Below, one piece after another: positions 26,774-37,970 of a stretch of 64,000 nucleotides of DNA; positions within the stretch are counted from its first letter, which is position 1; every line of letters begins with the position of its first letter. The position numbers and the translations under genes were made by a program. The notes under the pieces are model-generated. The model was not told the origin of the DNA and did no database searches. It saw nothing but the letters and a program-made list of their open reading frames with translations. Origin of the DNA: Lacicoccus alkaliphilus DSM 16010 (lineage in GTDB: Bacteria > Bacillota > Bacilli > Staphylococcales > Salinicoccaceae); contig NZ_FRCF01000009.1 of assembly GCF_900142805.1 (NCBI RefSeq), forward strand, positions 26,177 to 90,176, written 5' to 3'.

Positions 26774-29700
26774 TCAGTCTTCCACAAGCACTTCTTCGGC
26801 ACTTTCTGCCGTCTGCTCCATATCGACTTCAACATCACGGTATTTCGGCATTCCGGTACCTGCAGGTATCAGCTTACCGATGATGACGTTCTCTTTGAGA
26901 CCGAGCAGGTCATCACGCTTACCTTTGATTGCTGCATCCGTAAGGACCCTTGTCGTTTCCTGGAAGCTCGCAGCAGACAGGAAGCTTTCAGTCTCCAGTG
27001 ATGCTTTGGTGATACCGAGGAGGACGGGCTTGGCTGTCGCCGGACGTTTCCTCTTCTTGAAGATTTCTTTATTCGCGTCCGTGAATGCATGGATATCCAC
27101 CAGTGCACCTGGCAGCAGCGTCGTCTCGCCTGCATCGATGATCCTCACTTTGCGGAGCATCTGTCTGACCATCACTTCGACGTGTTTATCATCAATTTCA
27201 ACACCCTGCATACGGTAGACTTTCTGCACTTCTTTGAGCAGGTACTCCTGCGTCCTGTTCAGACCTGCAACCGTCAGCAGCTCTTTCGGTTCGATTGAAC
27301 CTTCAGTCAGCGGCTGACCCGGAACGACCGTATCTCCGACCTCGACTTTCAGACGTGCAGCGCCCATGGCTGTATACGTCCTCGTCTCCTGCTCGCCTTT
27401 GATCTTGATTTCCTGTTGACGGTCTTTGACGATTTCAATATCCGTGACTTCCCCGCTGATCTCGGTGATCGCTGCCTGCCCTTTCGGGTTACGTGCTTCA
27501 AACAGCTCCTGGATACGCGGCAGACCCTGGGTGATGTCGCTTCCTGCCACACCGCCGGTGTGGAAGGTACGCATCGTCAGCTGTGTACCCGGCTCACCGA
27601 TGGACTGGGCTGCAATTGTGCCGACGGCTTCGCCGACTTCTACTTTGTCACCGGTCGCAAGGTTCTTGCCGTAACAACGTTCACATACCCCGTGACGGGC
27701 ATTACATGTGAATGCAGAGCGGATATATACTTCTTCGAGACCACTTGCCACGATTTCTTTCGCAGTTTCAACAGTGATCAGTTCATTGGCTTTCACGATT
27801 ATTTCCTTGGTTTCAGGATGTCTGACCGTTTCCTTTGCATAACGGCCTTCGAGACGGTCGAACAGAGGCTCTATCAGTTCAGACCCTTCAGTCAGAGCCG
27901 AAACGAGAAGGCCTTTATCAGTACCGCAATCTTTTTCACGGACGATCACATCCTGTGCCACATCCACAAGACGGCGGGTCAGGTAACCAGAGTCAGCAGT
28001 CTTAAGTGCTGTATCGGCAAGTCCTTTACGCGCACCGTGAGTGGATATGAAGTATTCGAGTACTGTCAGTCCTTCACGGAAACTTGAAGTGATCGGCAAT
28101 TCGATGATCTGTCCCGACGGGTTGGCCATGAGCCCACGCATACCCGCAAGCTGTGTAAAGTTCGATGCGTTACCACGTGCACCCGAATCACTCATCATGA
28201 ATATCGGGTTCAGGCGATCCAGTGATGCCATCAGTTTTTCCTGAATGATATCTTTCGCTTTTGTCCACAGTTCAATCACTGTATTGTAGCGTTCATCTTC
28301 CGTGATCAGACCACGGGAGAACTGCTTTTGGACTTTTTCGACTTTCACATCCGTTTCATCGATGATGTGCTGTTTATCCGGTAATACGACGATGTCGGAT
28401 ACACCCACTGTGATACCTGCTTTTGAAGAATACTTGAATCCGAGGTCCTTCATCAGGTCAAGCATTACGGATGTCTCCGTAATATGGAATTTATTGAATA
28501 TTTCAGCGATGATCTGGCCAAGGTATTTCTTGTCGAAAGGCGCGACCAATGGTCTGTCCTTATAATATTCCTTCAGTCCGCCTTCGCCCAACTCCCCGAC
28601 TTTCACGAAATACTCATCCGGAGTCTTTTCTTCCAGATTGGTTCTCGTCGGTTCATTTATATAAGGGAATGACGGTGGCATGATTTCATTGAAGATGATC
28701 TTACCGACGGAGGTCAGCATCACTTCTCCACGGTGCACCTCTGAAATCTTTTCATCCTCGAATGAATCGGTATGCACGCCGATTCTTGTATGAAGCCCAA
28801 CATAGCCGTTTGTATAAGCCATGATGACTTCGCCTGCATCTTTGAAAATATGCCCCTCGCGCTTATCATTTTCACGCTCAAGGGTTAAATAGTAGTTACC
28901 CAGAACCATATCCTGTGACGGTGTCACCACCGGCTTGCCATCTTTCGGATTCAGGATGTTCTGTGCTGCAAGCATCAGCATCCGTGCTTCAGCCTGTGCT
29001 TCTTTGGACAGCGGTACGTGGACTGCCATCTGGTCACCATCAAAGTCGGCATTATATGCAGTCGTTACAAGCGGATGAAGACGGATTGCCCGGCCTTCCA
29101 CGAGTACTGCTTCAAATGCCTGGATACCAAGGCGGTGAAGTGTCGGCGCACGGTTCAGAAGCACCGGGTGTTCTTTGATGACATCTTCAAGGACATCCCA
29201 CACTTCACTTTCCATTCGTTCGATCTTACCTTTGGCATTCTTGATGTTGGTCGCCATCTCCCTTTCAACCAGTTCTTTCATGACGAACGGTTTAAAGAGC
29301 TCAAGTGCCATTTCCTTCGGCAGACCACACTGGTACATCTTCAGGTTCGGTCCGACAACGATGACCGAACGGCCTGAGTAGTCGACACGCTTACCAAGCA
29401 GATTCTGACGGAAACGTCCCTGCTTACCTTTCAGCATATGTGACAATGATTTCAACGGACGGTTGCCCGGCCCTGTCACCGGACGGCCGCGCCGGCCATT
29501 ATCGATCAATGCATCCACTGCTTCCTGCAGCATCCGTTTTTCATTTTGGACGATGATGCCCGGCGCCCCCAGATCGAGCAGACGCTTCAAACGATTGTTA
29601 CGGTTGATTACACGACGATAGAGATCGTTAAGGTCACTTGTCGCAAAGCGTCCGCCGTCAAGCTGCACCATCGGACGGATTTCCGGCGGGATGATCGGCA

Positions 29701-30391
29701 GTACATCCAGAATCATCCACTCCGGATCATTACCGGAATGACGGAATGATTCAACCACTTCCAGACGTTTGATTGCACGCGTCAGGCGCTGGCCTGTCGC
29801 CGACTCAAGCTCTTTCCTCAAACTTGCAAGTTCTTCTTCAAGATTGACTTCACGCAGCAGATCCTTGATCGCTTCAGCACCCATTTTCGCAGTGAAAGTA
29901 TTGCCGTGCTTATCATAATACTCACGGTACTCTCTTTCAGATAACAGTTGCTTCGGCTCAAGTCCTGTGGACCCCGGCTTGACGACTGCATAGGATGCGA
30001 AATAAATGACTTCTTCAAGTGACCGTGGTGACATATCGAGCAGCAATCCCATTCTTGACGGGATGCCTTTGAAGTACCAGATATGGGAAACAGGGGCGGC
30101 CAGTTCAATATGCCCCATTCTCTCGCGACGCACTTTGGCTCTGGTCACTTCGACGCCACAGCGGTCACAGACCATACCTTTATAACGTACACGTTTATAT
30201 TTGCCGCAGCTGCACTCCCAGTCCTTCGTCGGACCAAAAATTTTCTCACAGAATAATCCATCGCGCTCCGGCTTTAGTGTCCTATAGTTGATTGTTTCGG
30301 GTTTCTTGACCTCACCGAATGACCACGAACGGATCTTTTCCGGTGAAGCAAGCCCGATTTTCATATATTGAAATCTATTGACATCTATCAA
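26774..30391 (-). CDS. rpoC: RNA polymerase beta' subunit
   Basis: A 1205-residue catalytic subunit. The N-terminal zinc finger is [19 protein letters not shown], and the Mg-binding active site is [13 protein letters not shown]. The trigger-loop region [21 protein letters not shown] and the second zinc site [13 protein letters not shown] are intact. The length is close to S. aureus RpoC (about 1207). It starts 40 bp after rpoB and ends at two terminators. Confidence 0.98.
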   Translation of the reverse strand: MIDVNRFQYMKIGLASPEKIRSWSFGEVKKPETINYRTLKPERDGLFCEKIFGPTKDWECSCGKYKRVRYKGMVCDRCGVEVTRAKVRRERMGHIELAAPVSHIWYFKGIPSRMGLLLDMSPRSLEEVIYFASYAVVKPGSTGLEPKQLLSEREYREYYDKHGNTFTAKMGAEAIKDLLREVNLEEELASLRKELESATGQRLTRAIKRLEVVESFRHSGNDPEWMILDVLPIIPPEIRPMVQLDGGRFATSDLNDLYRRVINRNNRLKRLLDLGAPGIIVQNEKRMLQEAVDALIDNGRRGRPVTGPGNRPLKSLSHMLKGKQGRFRQNLLGKRVDYSGRSVIVVGPNLKMYQCGLPKEMALELFKPFVMKELVEREMATNIKNAKGKIERMESEVWDVLEDVIKEHPVLLNRAPTLHRLGIQAFEAVLVEGRAIRLHPLVTTAYNADFDGDQMAVHVPLSKEAQAEARMLMLAAQNILNPKDGKPVVTPSQDMVLGNYYLTLERENDKREGHIFKDAGEVIMAYTNGYVGLHTRIGVHTDSFEDEKISEVHRGEVMLTSVGKIIFNEIMPPSFPYINEPTRTNLEEKTPDEYFVKVGELGEGGLKEYYKDRPLVAPFDKKYLGQIIAEIFNKFHITETSVMLDLMKDLGFKYSSKAGITVGVSDIVVLPDKQHIIDETDVKVEKVQKQFSRGLITEDERYNTVIELWTKAKDIIQEKLMASLDRLNPIFMMSDSGARGNASNFTQLAGMRGLMANPSGQIIELPITSSFREGLTVLEYFISTHGARKGLADTALKTADSGYLTRRLVDVAQDVIVREKDCGTDKGLLVSALTEGSELIEPLFDRLEGRYAKETVRHPETKEIIVKANELITVETAKEIVASGLEEVYIRSAFTCNARHGVCERCYGKNLATGDKVEVGEAVGTIAAQSIGEPGTQLTMRTFHTGGVAGSDITQGLPRIQELFEARNPKGQAAITEISGEVTDIEIVKDRQQEIKIKGEQETRTYTAMGAARLKVEVGDTVVPGQPLTEGSIEPKELLTVAGLNRTQEYLLKEVQKVYRMQGVEIDDKHVEVMVRQMLRKVRIIDAGETTLLPGALVDIHAFTDANKEIFKKRKRPATAKPVLLGITKASLETESFLSAASFQETTRVLTDAAIKGKRDDLLGLKENVIIGKLIPAGTGMPKYRDVEVDMEQTAESAEEVLVED

Positions 30392-30430
30392 TGAGCTTTC
30401 CTCCCTAAAAGTTTAATCAAGCTCAGTACA

Positions 30431-33400
30431 TCACTCAGTGACATTTTCAGTCGCAACCTGCTTTTTGTCGCTGACATTCAGCTGGTTTGACGCATCTTCC
30501 TCGTCTGTATCATGCATATCCACTTCCTTGTCCTGGTTATCCATGATGTTGACGTTCAGACCCAGGCTCTGCAGCTCTTTCATCAAAACTCTGAATGACT
30601 CGGGAACGCCTGGTTTCGGTACATTCTCACCTTTGACGATCGCTTCATAAGTCTTGACGCGTCCGACTGTGTCATCCGATTTAACTGTCAAAATTTCCTG
30701 TAATGTGTAAGCTGCACCGTACGCTTCAAGTGCCCATACTTCCATCTCACCGAAACGCTGACCGCCAAATTGAGCTTTACCTCCGAGCGGTTGCTGTGTA
30801 ACGAGTGAATATGGCCCTGTACTTCTTGCGTGAAGCTTATCATCAACCATGTGTGCAAGTTTCAGCATGTACATTACACCCACGGAAATCCTGTTTTCAA
30901 ACGGTTCGCCTGTGCGTCCGTCGTAAAGGACAGTTTTTCCATCACGTGCAAGTCCTGCCTCTTCCATCGTATTCCAAACATCGTCTTCGTTGGCACCATC
31001 GAATACCGGTGAAGCCATCTTGATGCCCATGGAGCGTGCTGCCATTCCAAGGTGCATTTCAAGGACCTGCCCGATGTTCATACGTGACGGTACACCAAGC
31101 GGGTTGAGCATCAGGTCGATCGGCGTGCCATCCGGCAGATAAGGCATGTCCTCTTCAGGTAAAATACGTGAGATGACACCCTTGTTACCATGACGGCCGC
31201 ACATCTTATCGCCGACGCTTATTTTCCTCTTCTGGACAATATATACTCTCACAAGCTGGTTCACTCCCGGAGACAGTTCGTCGCCGTCTTCACGGTTGAA
31301 CACTTTGACGTCCAGCACGATGCCGCCGGCACCGTGAGGTACACGCAGGGAAGTGTCCCGCACTTCACGCGCTTTCTCACCGAAGATTGCATGAAGCAGG
31401 CGCTCTTCTGCAGTCAGTTCCGTCACACCTTTAGGCGTGACCTTGCCGACAAGGATGTCTCCATCCGTCACCTCGGCACCTACATATACGATACCGCGGT
31501 CATCCAGTTTCTTCAGGGCATTGTCTGAAACGTTCGGTATGTCACGCGTGATTTCTTCCGGTCCAAGCTTGGTGTCCCTTGCTTCCGATTCATATTCTTC
31601 AATATGGATCGAAGTATAGACATCATCTTTGACCAGTCTCTCACTCATGATCACGGCATCTTCATAGTTATAGCCGTCCCATGTCATGAAGCCGACTACC
31701 AGGTTGCGTCCGAGGGCCATTTCACCATTGTCCATCGAAGGTCCATCAGCAAGGATCTCACCTTTGGACACCACATCCCCGACCGAAACGATCGGCTTCT
31801 GATTGTAACATGTACCTGAGTTGGAACGGATGAATTTTGAGAGGTTGTAGACATCCTTTACAGTTTCAACTTCTTTGCCGTTCTGTTCTTCAATACGGTA
31901 AACATGAACTTCCTTCGCCTCCACATGGGAGACCCTGCCTTTAAATTTCGAAACTACCGCCGCACCGGAGTCACGCGCAGAGACATGCTCCATGCCTGTT
32001 CCGATGTCCGGTGATTCCGGAATGAGCAGAGGTACTGCCTGACGCTGCATGTTGGCACCCATCAGGGCACGGTTCGAGTCATCATTCTCAAGGAACGGGA
32101 TACATGCCGTCGCTGCTGAAACCACCTGTTTAGGTGATACATCCATATAGTCGATGCGGTCCCTGTGCATCTGTGTGTTGTTCCCGCGGAAGCGACAGAA
32201 CACTTCTTCGTTTTCAAACCCGCCATCTTCATCAAGCGGTGAGTTGGCCTGAGCGACGACATAGCTGTCCTCTTCATCGGCTGTCAGATAATCGATCTGG
32301 CTTGTCACACGACCTGTCTCATGGTCGACTTTCCTGTAGGGTGTTTCGATGAAGCCGAACTCATTCACACGCGCATAGCTTGATAATGAGTTGATCAGAC
32401 CGATGTTCGGTCCCTCAGGCGTCTCGATCGGACACATCCGTCCGTAATGCGAGTAGTGAACGTCCCGGACTTCCATCCCTGCACGTTCACGCGTCAGGCC
32501 GCCGGGTCCGAGGGCCGACAGACGCCTCTTGTGGGTAAGCTCGGCAAGCGGATTGGTCTGATCCATGAACTGTGACAGCTGCGAGCTTCCGAAGAACTCT
32601 TTGATCGAAGCGATCACAGGACGGATATTGATGAGCTGCTGGGGCGTTATGGATTCAGTATCCTGAATGGACATACGCTCACGGATTACACGCTCCATAC
32701 GGGAGACCCCGATCCTGAACTGGTTCTGAAGCAGTTCCCCCACTGAACGCAGGCGGCGGTTCCCGAGATGATCGATATCATCCGTGTAGCCGACTCCATG
32801 CAATAAGTTGAAGAAGTAACTGATCGACGAAATGATGTCGGAAGGTGTGATCGATTTAACTTCAACGTCCGGGAATGCATTGCCGATGACTTTAGTGGTG
32901 CCTTCTTCAAAGTTCGGTGCTTCCACGTCGATTGACTGCACTTCTATCGGCTCGTCCAGAATGCCCTGCTCAAGCTCGAACGTTTCAAGGTTGGCTGTGG
33001 ATTCAAGCATTTCAGTAATCGAATCAAGCGTTCTGCGGTCGATCGTCGCACCTTTTTCCGCAATAATTTCACCAGTCTCTTTGTCAACGATCGGTGCAGC
33101 CAGCACCTGGTTGAACAGACGGTTTTTCAGATGGAGTTTTTTATTCATTTTGTAGCGTCCGACACTTGCCAGGTCATAACGTTTCGGATCGAAAAACCTT
33201 GTATACAGCAGGTTCTTCGCATTTTCCACAGTAGGCGGTTCACCCGGGCGTAAACGTTCATAGATTTCAAGCAGTGCCTGGTCCACAGTTTCCGTAGTAT
33301 CTTTGTCTAATGTGTTGCGTATATATTCATTATCACCAAGAAGGTTGATGATTTCCTGGTCTGTTGAGAATCCTAGGGCTCTGACCAATACCGTAATCGG

Positions 33401-33967
33401 AAGTTTGCGGGTGCGGTCGATTCTGACGTATACTACATCCTTAGCATCAGTTTCATATTCAAGCCATGCTCCACGGTTTGGAATTACCGTCGCACCGTAA
33501 CTCAGTCTGCCATTCTTATCATATTTCTCAGAGTAATAAACAGATGGACTGCGCACGAGCTGGGATACGATTACACGTTCAGCGCCGTTGATGATGAAAG
33601 TTCCGGTGTCCGTCATCAATGGGAAATCACCCATGAATACTTCCTGCTCTTTCACTTCACCTGTCTCTTTTATTACCAGGCGAACTTTCACGCGTAATGG
33701 TGCAGAATAAGTGGCATCGTGGTTCTTTGCCTCATCTTCATCGTATTTTGGTTCACCAAGTTTGTAATCTACAAACTCCAACGACATATTCCCGGTGAAA
33801 TCCTCCACCGGTGAGATATCCTTGAACATTTCGATCAGACCCGTCTCCAGAAACCATTCATAAGACTTTGTCTGAATTTCAATCAAGTTAGGCAGATCCA
33901 ATTTCTCTTCGATCCGTGCATAGCTTCTGCGTCTAGCATGTCTTCCATATTGAATCACTTGACTCAT
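30431..33967 (-). CDS. rpoB: RNA polymerase beta subunit
   Basis: An 1178-residue subunit that forms the active centre with beta'. The rifampicin pocket [19 protein letters not shown] and the following [12 protein letters not shown] are the normal Bacillus form. The C-terminal [20 protein letters not shown] is conserved, and the acidic tail is typical of Staphylococcaceae. I start at the ATG of [10 protein letters not shown] with GGGGTGA upstream; a GTG four codons earlier overlaps the ribosome site. The 270-bp gap upstream carries its own promoter. Confidence 0.98.
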   Translation of the reverse strand: MSQVIQYGRHARRRSYARIEEKLDLPNLIEIQTKSYEWFLETGLIEMFKDISPVEDFTGNMSLEFVDYKLGEPKYDEDEAKNHDATYSAPLRVKVRLVIKETGEVKEQEVFMGDFPLMTDTGTFIINGAERVIVSQLVRSPSVYYSEKYDKNGRLSYGATVIPNRGAWLEYETDAKDVVYVRIDRTRKLPITVLVRALGFSTDQEIINLLGDNEYIRNTLDKDTTETVDQALLEIYERLRPGEPPTVENAKNLLYTRFFDPKRYDLASVGRYKMNKKLHLKNRLFNQVLAAPIVDKETGEIIAEKGATIDRRTLDSITEMLESTANLETFELEQGILDEPIEVQSIDVEAPNFEEGTTKVIGNAFPDVEVKSITPSDIISSISYFFNLLHGVGYTDDIDHLGNRRLRSVGELLQNQFRIGVSRMERVIRERMSIQDTESITPQQLINIRPVIASIKEFFGSSQLSQFMDQTNPLAELTHKRRLSALGPGGLTRERAGMEVRDVHYSHYGRMCPIETPEGPNIGLINSLSSYARVNEFGFIETPYRKVDHETGRVTSQIDYLTADEEDSYVVAQANSPLDEDGGFENEEVFCRFRGNNTQMHRDRIDYMDVSPKQVVSAATACIPFLENDDSNRALMGANMQRQAVPLLIPESPDIGTGMEHVSARDSGAAVVSKFKGRVSHVEAKEVHVYRIEEQNGKEVETVKDVYNLSKFIRSNSGTCYNQKPIVSVGDVVSKGEILADGPSMDNGEMALGRNLVVGFMTWDGYNYEDAVIMSERLVKDDVYTSIHIEEYESEARDTKLGPEEITRDIPNVSDNALKKLDDRGIVYVGAEVTDGDILVGKVTPKGVTELTAEERLLHAIFGEKAREVRDTSLRVPHGAGGIVLDVKVFNREDGDELSPGVNQLVRVYIVQKRKISVGDKMCGRHGNKGVISRILPEEDMPYLPDGTPIDLMLNPLGVPSRMNIGQVLEMHLGMAARSMGIKMASPVFDGANEDDVWNTMEEAGLARDGKTVLYDGRTGEPFENRISVGVMYMLKLAHMVDDKLHARSTGPYSLVTQQPLGGKAQFGGQRFGEMEVWALEAYGAAYTLQEILTVKSDDTVGRVKTYEAIVKGENVPKPGVPESFRVLMKELQSLGLNVNIMDNQDKEVDMHDTDEEDASNQLNVSDKKQVATENVTE

Positions 33968-34157
33968 CGACAGATTCACCCCTAATAAAATTTACGTAAA
34001 ACATACACATTAGCATACCATTATGTTTAAAGACAAAAAGAAAACGGAATCGAAATCAACCCCATTTTCTATTTATATTAAACAGTATTTAATACGCTCC
34101 ATTTCAATAAGCAGATAAAAGTGCATACTTATTGGTATTATATTTTTACATTCTATA

Positions 34158-34186
34158 ACTATATCATAACAGTTTTGTCAAGTCAA
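34158..34186 (-). promoter_or_regulatory. Promoter of rpoB-rpoC
   Basis: TTGACT (34181-34186), 17-bp spacer, TATAGT (34158-34163) on the minus strand. It predicts a leader of about 180 bases in which I see no clear structure. Confidence 0.7.
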
Positions 34187-34237
34187 ATTCGTTATTGATT
34201 TTCATTTCACTTTGTGGTTCCGGGTTGCCGGCACCGG

Positions 34238-34828
34238 TCATTTGACACCTTTCAGCACATGATAGCCCCTGTCCTTCATGACGACACTGGCGTTGCCGAA
34301 GGTGTTTTCGATGGCACCCTTATAGGATTTCATGCCCTGCTTCTTCTGGACGACCATGTAAAATGATCCACCTTCACGGAGCCGTTCGAAACCGTCAGCT
34401 ATAATCCCCATCACCGTCTCCTTCCCCGCCCTGAACGGGGGGTTCGTGACATAGAGTTCCGCCGCGGCATCTGAACGGTCATACTCCTCCCGGTTGAAGA
34501 TTTCTGCATTGACCCCATTCTTCCGGACATTCTCATGAAGCAGTCCTATGGCATCTTCATTGACTTCAACCATCACCGGGTCAATTTTCAAGACGCTGCC
34601 AAGGACGATCCCGAGCGGCCCATAACCGGCACCCATATCAATGAGGGTGGAATACTCCTTACCCGCATCCGAAACTACACCTTCAAGAAGCGTCCTCGTA
34701 CCGTAATCCACCTGTCCTCTCGAAAATACGCCGCGGTCGGTTTTGAACTTGTATGTCTCACCGTGGAAGTCGAAAGAGATTTCACTGAAATCATGTTCAC
34801 CCTCATCAGTTGTAAAATAATGTGACAT
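34238..34828 (-). CDS. RsmC-like class I SAM methyltransferase
   Basis: A 196-residue methyltransferase. SAM-binding motif I is LIDMGAGYGPLGIVLG, and the catalytic TNPPFRAGKE (NPPF) marks N-methylation of a base. It matches the small rRNA-guanine methyltransferase located between rplL and rpoB in Staphylococcus and Bacillus (YbxB). RsmC activity on 16S G1207 is inferred. It is preceded by an rplL terminator, so it has separate or read-through expression. Confidence 0.88.
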   Translation of the reverse strand: MSHYFTTDEGEHDFSEISFDFHGETYKFKTDRGVFSRGQVDYGTRTLLEGVVSDAGKEYSTLIDMGAGYGPLGIVLGSVLKIDPVMVEVNEDAIGLLHENVRKNGVNAEIFNREEYDRSDAAAELYVTNPPFRAGKETVMGIIADGFERLREGGSFYMVVQKKQGMKSYKGAIENTFGNASVVMKDRGYHVLKGVK

Positions 34829-34861
34829 GGCCTCACCCCGGTCAATTAATATGTAATAAAA

Positions 34862-34901
34862 ACGAGACCCATCTAAACGTTATGTTTATCATGAGCCTCG
34901 T
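34862..34901 (-). terminator. Terminator of rplJ-rplL
   Basis: On the minus strand ACGAGGCTCAT pairs with ATGGGTCTCGT (11 bp, two G-T pairs), followed by TTTTTATT. Confidence 0.8.
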
Positions 34902-34924
34902 CCCAGATTCTCTATTCACAAATA

Positions 34925-35293
34925 TTATTTGAGTTCTACGCCGGCACCGACTTCTTCGAGCTTTTCTTTAAGCTCATCAGCGTCTTCTTTTGAAAGTGCT
35001 TCTTTGACGACTTTTGGCGCACCGTCAACGAGTTCTTTAGCGTCTTTAAGACCCAGGCCAGTTGCTTCACGCACAACTTTGATGACTTTGATCTTGGATG
35101 AACCGGCATCTGTAAGTTCAACATCGAATTCAGTCTGCTCTTCTGCAGCTGCTTCTCCGCCGCCTGCGCCTGCTGCTGCTACTGGAGCTGCTGCAGTGAC
35201 ACCGAACTCTTCTTCAATTGCTTTTACCAGGTCGTTTAATTCTAATACTGACATTTCTTTAATTGACTCAATGATTTGTTCATGATTAGCCAT
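34925..35293 (-). CDS. rplL: 50S ribosomal protein L7/L12
   Basis: The 122-residue stalk protein that recruits translation GTPases. It has an N-terminal dimerisation helix ([20 protein letters not shown]), an Ala/Gly-rich hinge ([19 protein letters not shown]) and a C-terminal factor-binding domain with [22 protein letters not shown] precedes the ATG. It lies 38 bp after rplJ and ends at a terminator. Confidence 0.98.
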   Translation of the reverse strand: MANHEQIIESIKEMSVLELNDLVKAIEEEFGVTAAAPVAAAGAGGGEAAAEEQTEFDVELTDAGSSKIKVIKVVREATGLGLKDAKELVDGAPKVVKEALSKEDADELKEKLEEVGAGVELK

Positions 35294-35331
35294 TATAATT
35301 TCCTCCGATTTTTAAATTAATTTAATTGCAA

Positions 35332-35832
35332 TTATGCTTCTTCATTTTCCTTTTCTTCACCGATCGCCTTAACTGCATAAGCGAAGTTGCGTACCGGAGC
35401 CTGAAGGACAGATAGCAGCATGGATACAAGACCGTCTTTTGAAGGAAGTGCTGCGATTGCATTCACATCTTCCGCCGGAGCGAAAGCACCTTCGATGACA
35501 CCTGCTTTGATCTCAAGCGCTTCATGTTCCTTCGCAAAGTTATAAAGTACTTTGGCAGGAGCGATTACATCTTCATTTGAAAATGCTACAGCGTTGGGAC
35601 CGGTCAGGAATTCATTCAGTTCTGTAAGTTCAGCTTTTTCAGCTGCACGGCGCGTCATGGTATTTTTGTATACCTTGAATTCCACACCTGCATCTCTGAG
35701 GTTCTTACGCAGTTCAGTCATTTCCGCAACTGTCAGTCCACGGTAGTCAACGACCACTGTAGAAACGGACTCTTTCAACTGAGTTGCGATTTCATCAACA
35801 AGATTCTGTTTCGATTCCATCACTTTTGACAT
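35332..35832 (-). CDS. rplJ: 50S ribosomal protein L10
   Basis: The base of the L7/L12 stalk, 166 residues. The N-terminal rRNA-binding domain includes [18 protein letters not shown] and the [14 protein letters not shown] segment; the C-terminal helix carries the L12 dimers. I start at [10 protein letters not shown] with GGAGGTG upstream; an upstream in-frame extension runs through the leader attenuator and is not coding. Expression is governed by the L10 leader. Confidence 0.97.
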   Translation of the reverse strand: MSKVMESKQNLVDEIATQLKESVSTVVVDYRGLTVAEMTELRKNLRDAGVEFKVYKNTMTRRAAEKAELTELNEFLTGPNAVAFSNEDVIAPAKVLYNFAKEHEALEIKAGVIEGAFAPAEDVNAIAALPSKDGLVSMLLSVLQAPVRNFAYAVKAIGEEKENEEA

Positions 35833-35872
35833 TTTTACACCTCCATGATTTTTGTGTGTATAGGCTGGTGCA

Positions 35873-36010
35873 ATAAAAAAAGCACCTTTTACCCACGGCA
35901 AAAAGTGCTTGAATATCTATTGGTCAATTCAAGTCATTTTCATTTGCCTCGGCAGGATATGGTTTTAAGCAGCGGCGGACCGCCACTCCTGCTGTCTTAG
36001 GTAATATTTT
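35873..36010 (-). ncRNA. L10 (rplJ) leader with attenuator
   Basis: The rplJ leader RNA carries conserved-looking elements of the Firmicute L10 leader: GGAGTGGCGG pairing with CCGCC, and CTGCCGAGGC. It ends in a terminator hairpin at 35880-35911 (AAGCACTTTTT with its partner AAAAGGTGCTT) followed by seven T residues. The known model is that excess L10(L12)4 binds the upper structure and favours the terminator. Confidence 0.8.
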
Positions 36011-36013
36011 AAT

Positions 36014-36048
36014 ACAAGTGCAACTGTACAACATCAAGCTGCACTTGT
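36014..36048 (-). terminator. Hairpin behind rplA, overlapping rplJ promoter
   Basis: A perfect 9-bp stem ACAAGTGCA with complement lies 16 bp after the rplA stop; the following bases (ATTAAAAT) form only a weak T-run. Its bases include the -35 and -10 of the rplJ promoter. Confidence 0.5.
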
Positions 36049-36051
36049 CAA
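36023..36051 (-). promoter_or_regulatory. Promoter of rplJ-rplL
   Basis: TTGACA (36046-36051), 17-bp spacer, TACAGT (36023-36028) on the minus strand. The transcript would begin just before the L10 leader. Confidence 0.7.
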
Positions 36052-36063
36052 TATTATTTTAAA

Positions 36064-36762
36064 TCAGGCATTTCTGACTTCGTTGTTGTCCACTTTGATG
36101 CCAGGGCCCATCGTAGATGAGACGGCCACAGTTTTGAAGTACGTACCCTTGGAAGAAGCCGGTTTCGCTTTGACCAATGCATCATGCAGCGCCTTGAAGT
36201 TTTCAACCAGCTTCTCAGTATCGAAAGATGCCTTTCCGATTGCAGCATGTACAATGCCGGACTTTTCAGCGCGGTATTCTACTTTACCTGCCTTGATTTC
36301 CTCAACCGCTTTTTTGACATCCATCGTTACAGTGCCCGTTTTAGGGTTAGGCATCAAACCTTTTGGTCCGAGTACACGGCCCAATTTACCGACTTCACCC
36401 ATCATGTCAGGTGTAGCGACAATTACATCAAAATCGAACCAGCCGCCGTTGATCTTTTCAACGAACTCCTGGTCTCCTGCGTAATCTGCGCCTGCTTCCT
36501 GAGCTTCTTTAAGCTTTTCACCTTTTGCGAATACCAATACACGCTGTGACTTCCCAGTACCGTGCGGCAATACGATTGCGCCACGGATTTGCTGGTCGTT
36601 TTTACGTGTATCAATACCCAGGCGGAAAGCGACTTCTACAGAAGCATCAAAATTTGCAGTACTTGTTTCCTGAGCCAGTTTGACTGCTTCTTCGATTGAG
36701 TATGAAGAATCGGCATCGAATTTTTCAAGTGCTGCCTGATACTTTTTACTTCTTTTAGCCAT
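36064..36762 (-). CDS. rplA: 50S ribosomal protein L1
   Basis: The L1-stalk protein, 232 residues. Domain II carries [21 protein letters not shown], and the tail [11 protein letters not shown] is canonical. It binds 23S rRNA at the E site and in many bacteria its own mRNA. AAGGAGG precedes the ATG. Thirty bases upstream stands a GTGGGAGGATAA element also found before rplK, a candidate L1 binding site. Confidence 0.98.
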   Translation of the reverse strand: MAKRSKKYQAALEKFDADSSYSIEEAVKLAQETSTANFDASVEVAFRLGIDTRKNDQQIRGAIVLPHGTGKSQRVLVFAKGEKLKEAQEAGADYAGDQEFVEKINGGWFDFDVIVATPDMMGEVGKLGRVLGPKGLMPNPKTGTVTMDVKKAVEEIKAGKVEYRAEKSGIVHAAIGKASFDTEKLVENFKALHDALVKAKPASSKGTYFKTVAVSSTMGPGIKVDNNEVRNA

Positions 36763-36791
36763 TTATAATTCCTCCTTGTGGTTTTAGCGGG

Positions 36792-36803
36792 TTATCCTCC
36801 CAC
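36792..36803 (-). promoter_or_regulatory. Candidate L1 autoregulatory box before rplA
   Basis: GTGGGAGGATAA on the minus strand, identical to the one before rplK, followed by ACCCGCTAAAACCACA, which can fold back onto the GTGGG part. This resembles L1 sites that mimic 23S rRNA helix 76-78. Confidence 0.5.
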
Positions 36804-36841
36804 GTTTGTATTAATACATTTCTATACAGTCATCGTTGATT

Positions 36842-37267
36842 TTACTTTTGAATTTCGAAGCCCATGCTTCTGGCTGTACCTTCGACCATACGCATTGCCG
36901 CGTCTACGTCAGCCGCATTAAGATCTTCCATTTTCGTTTCAGCAATTTCACGTACCTGCGCTTCTGATACTTGAGCCACTTTGTTCTTGTTCGGTTCACC
37001 AGAACCCTTGTCCACGCTGGCAGCTTGTTTGAGCAATACTGCAGCCGGCGGAGTTTTTGTGATGAATGTGAATGAACGGTCTTCAAATACAGAGATTTCA
37101 ACTGGAATGATCAGACCAGCCTGCTCCTGTGTACGTGCATTGAATTCTTTACAGAATCCCATGATATTGATGCCTGCCTGACCCAGTGCCGGACCTACCG
37201 GTGGAGCCGGGTTCGCCTTACCTGCAGGAATCTGCAATTTCACAACGTTGATAACTTTTTTAGCCAC
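36842..37267 (-). CDS. rplK: 50S ribosomal protein L11
   Basis: A GTPase-centre protein of 141 residues. The N-terminal [20 protein letters not shown] contains the Pro-rich loop involved in thiopeptide binding and stringent response; the C-terminal rRNA-binding domain ends SMGFEIQK. The start is GTG ([11 protein letters not shown]) with GAGGAGG seven bases upstream; an in-frame extension further up has no ribosome site. It is followed by rplA after 79 bp. Confidence 0.97.
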   Translation of the reverse strand: MAKKVINVVKLQIPAGKANPAPPVGPALGQAGINIMGFCKEFNARTQEQAGLIIPVEISVFEDRSFTFITKTPPAAVLLKQAASVDKGSGEPNKNKVAQVSEAQVREIAETKMEDLNAADVDAAMRMVEGTARSMGFEIQK

Positions 37268-37317
37268 GATGTGCACCTCCTCGTTTATCGTGATGTGGTC
37301 ATAGGATATTATAAATT

Positions 37318-37329
37318 TTATCCTCCCAC
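37318..37329 (-). promoter_or_regulatory. Candidate L1 autoregulatory box before rplK
   Basis: GTGGGAGGATAA on the minus strand, 51 bases before the rplK start. The same 12-mer precedes rplA. L1 repression of the L11-L1 operon is well known in other bacteria. Confidence 0.5.
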
Positions 37330-37350
37330 CCGCATCTTTAAAAATTAAAG

Positions 37351-37372
37351 ATGGCCGGAAAATTCCGACCAT
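37351..37372 (-). terminator. Hairpin between nusG and rplK
   Basis: On the minus strand ATGGTCGGA pairs with TCCGGCCAT (one G-T pair, loop ATTT), followed by CTTTAATTTTT. It could end nusG or form the 5' end of the rplK mRNA, since a TTGTAA-N17-TAAAAT promoter (37376-37404) would start transcription at its edge. Confidence 0.6.
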
Positions 37373-37413
37373 GATATTTTACCATTATTCAGTTCATATT
37401 ACAAGACGCCGCC

Positions 37414-37953
37414 TTATAATTTTTCAATCTGGTCGAACTCCACCTCGACCGGCGTCTCCCGGCCGAACATTTCCACAAGTACGGTCAGCTTGTAACGCTC
37501 CTCGTCGATGGATCTGATTTCACCCGACTGATTTTTGAACGGCCCGTCTATGATGTTGACGACCTCTCCGACTTCAACTTCGAAATCTATGGTTTTCTCG
37601 GCCATGCCCATGGATTTAAGAATGAACTTCACTTCCTCGGGCAATAATGGATTCGGCTTGCTCCCCGCACCTTGTGAACCTACGAAACCGGTCACCCCGG
37701 GTGTATTCCTCACAATATACCAGGACTCGTCTGTCATTATCAGTTCTACTAGTACATAGCCAGGAAACGTCTTTTTCATCGCAGTTTTACGCTTGCCATC
37801 TTTAACCGTCGTCTCTTCCTCTTCCGGAATCACCACACGGAAAATCTGATCCTGCATATTCATCGATTCAAGACGGGCGAGCAAGTTCGCCTTCACTTTG
37901 TTTTCATATCCTGAGTAAGTATGTACGGCATACCAATTTTTTTCCTCAGACAT
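37414..37953 (-). CDS. nusG: Transcription factor NusG
   Basis: A processive elongation and pausing factor, 179 residues. The N-terminal NGN domain opens NWYAVHTYSGYENKVKANL and contains FPGYVLVEL; the C-terminal KOW domain carries VNIIDGPFKNQSGEI. It binds RNA polymerase beta'. It is 17 bp downstream of secE in the usual secE-nusG pair. Confidence 0.97.
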   Translation of the reverse strand: MSEEKNWYAVHTYSGYENKVKANLLARLESMNMQDQIFRVVIPEEEETTVKDGKRKTAMKKTFPGYVLVELIMTDESWYIVRNTPGVTGFVGSQGAGSKPNPLLPEEVKFILKSMGMAEKTIDFEVEVGEVVNIIDGPFKNQSGEIRSIDEERYKLTVLVEMFGRETPVEVEFDQIEKL

Positions 37954-37970
37954 CCTATCGCTCCTTTAAA

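Noticed and set aside
27416..28087. A 223-codon plus-strand frame inside rpoC
   Set aside because: Antisense to a conserved rpoC segment; Cys- and Phe-rich artefact sequence without a start signal.
32500..32600. Possible rifampicin-resistance change in rpoB (DQTNPL instead of DQANPL)
   Set aside because: Thr at this place is the normal residue in Bacillus RpoB, so it is natural variation and not evidence of resistance.
36083..36484. Plus-strand frame across rplA
   Set aside because: It mirrors the L1 coding sequence and has no signals of its own.
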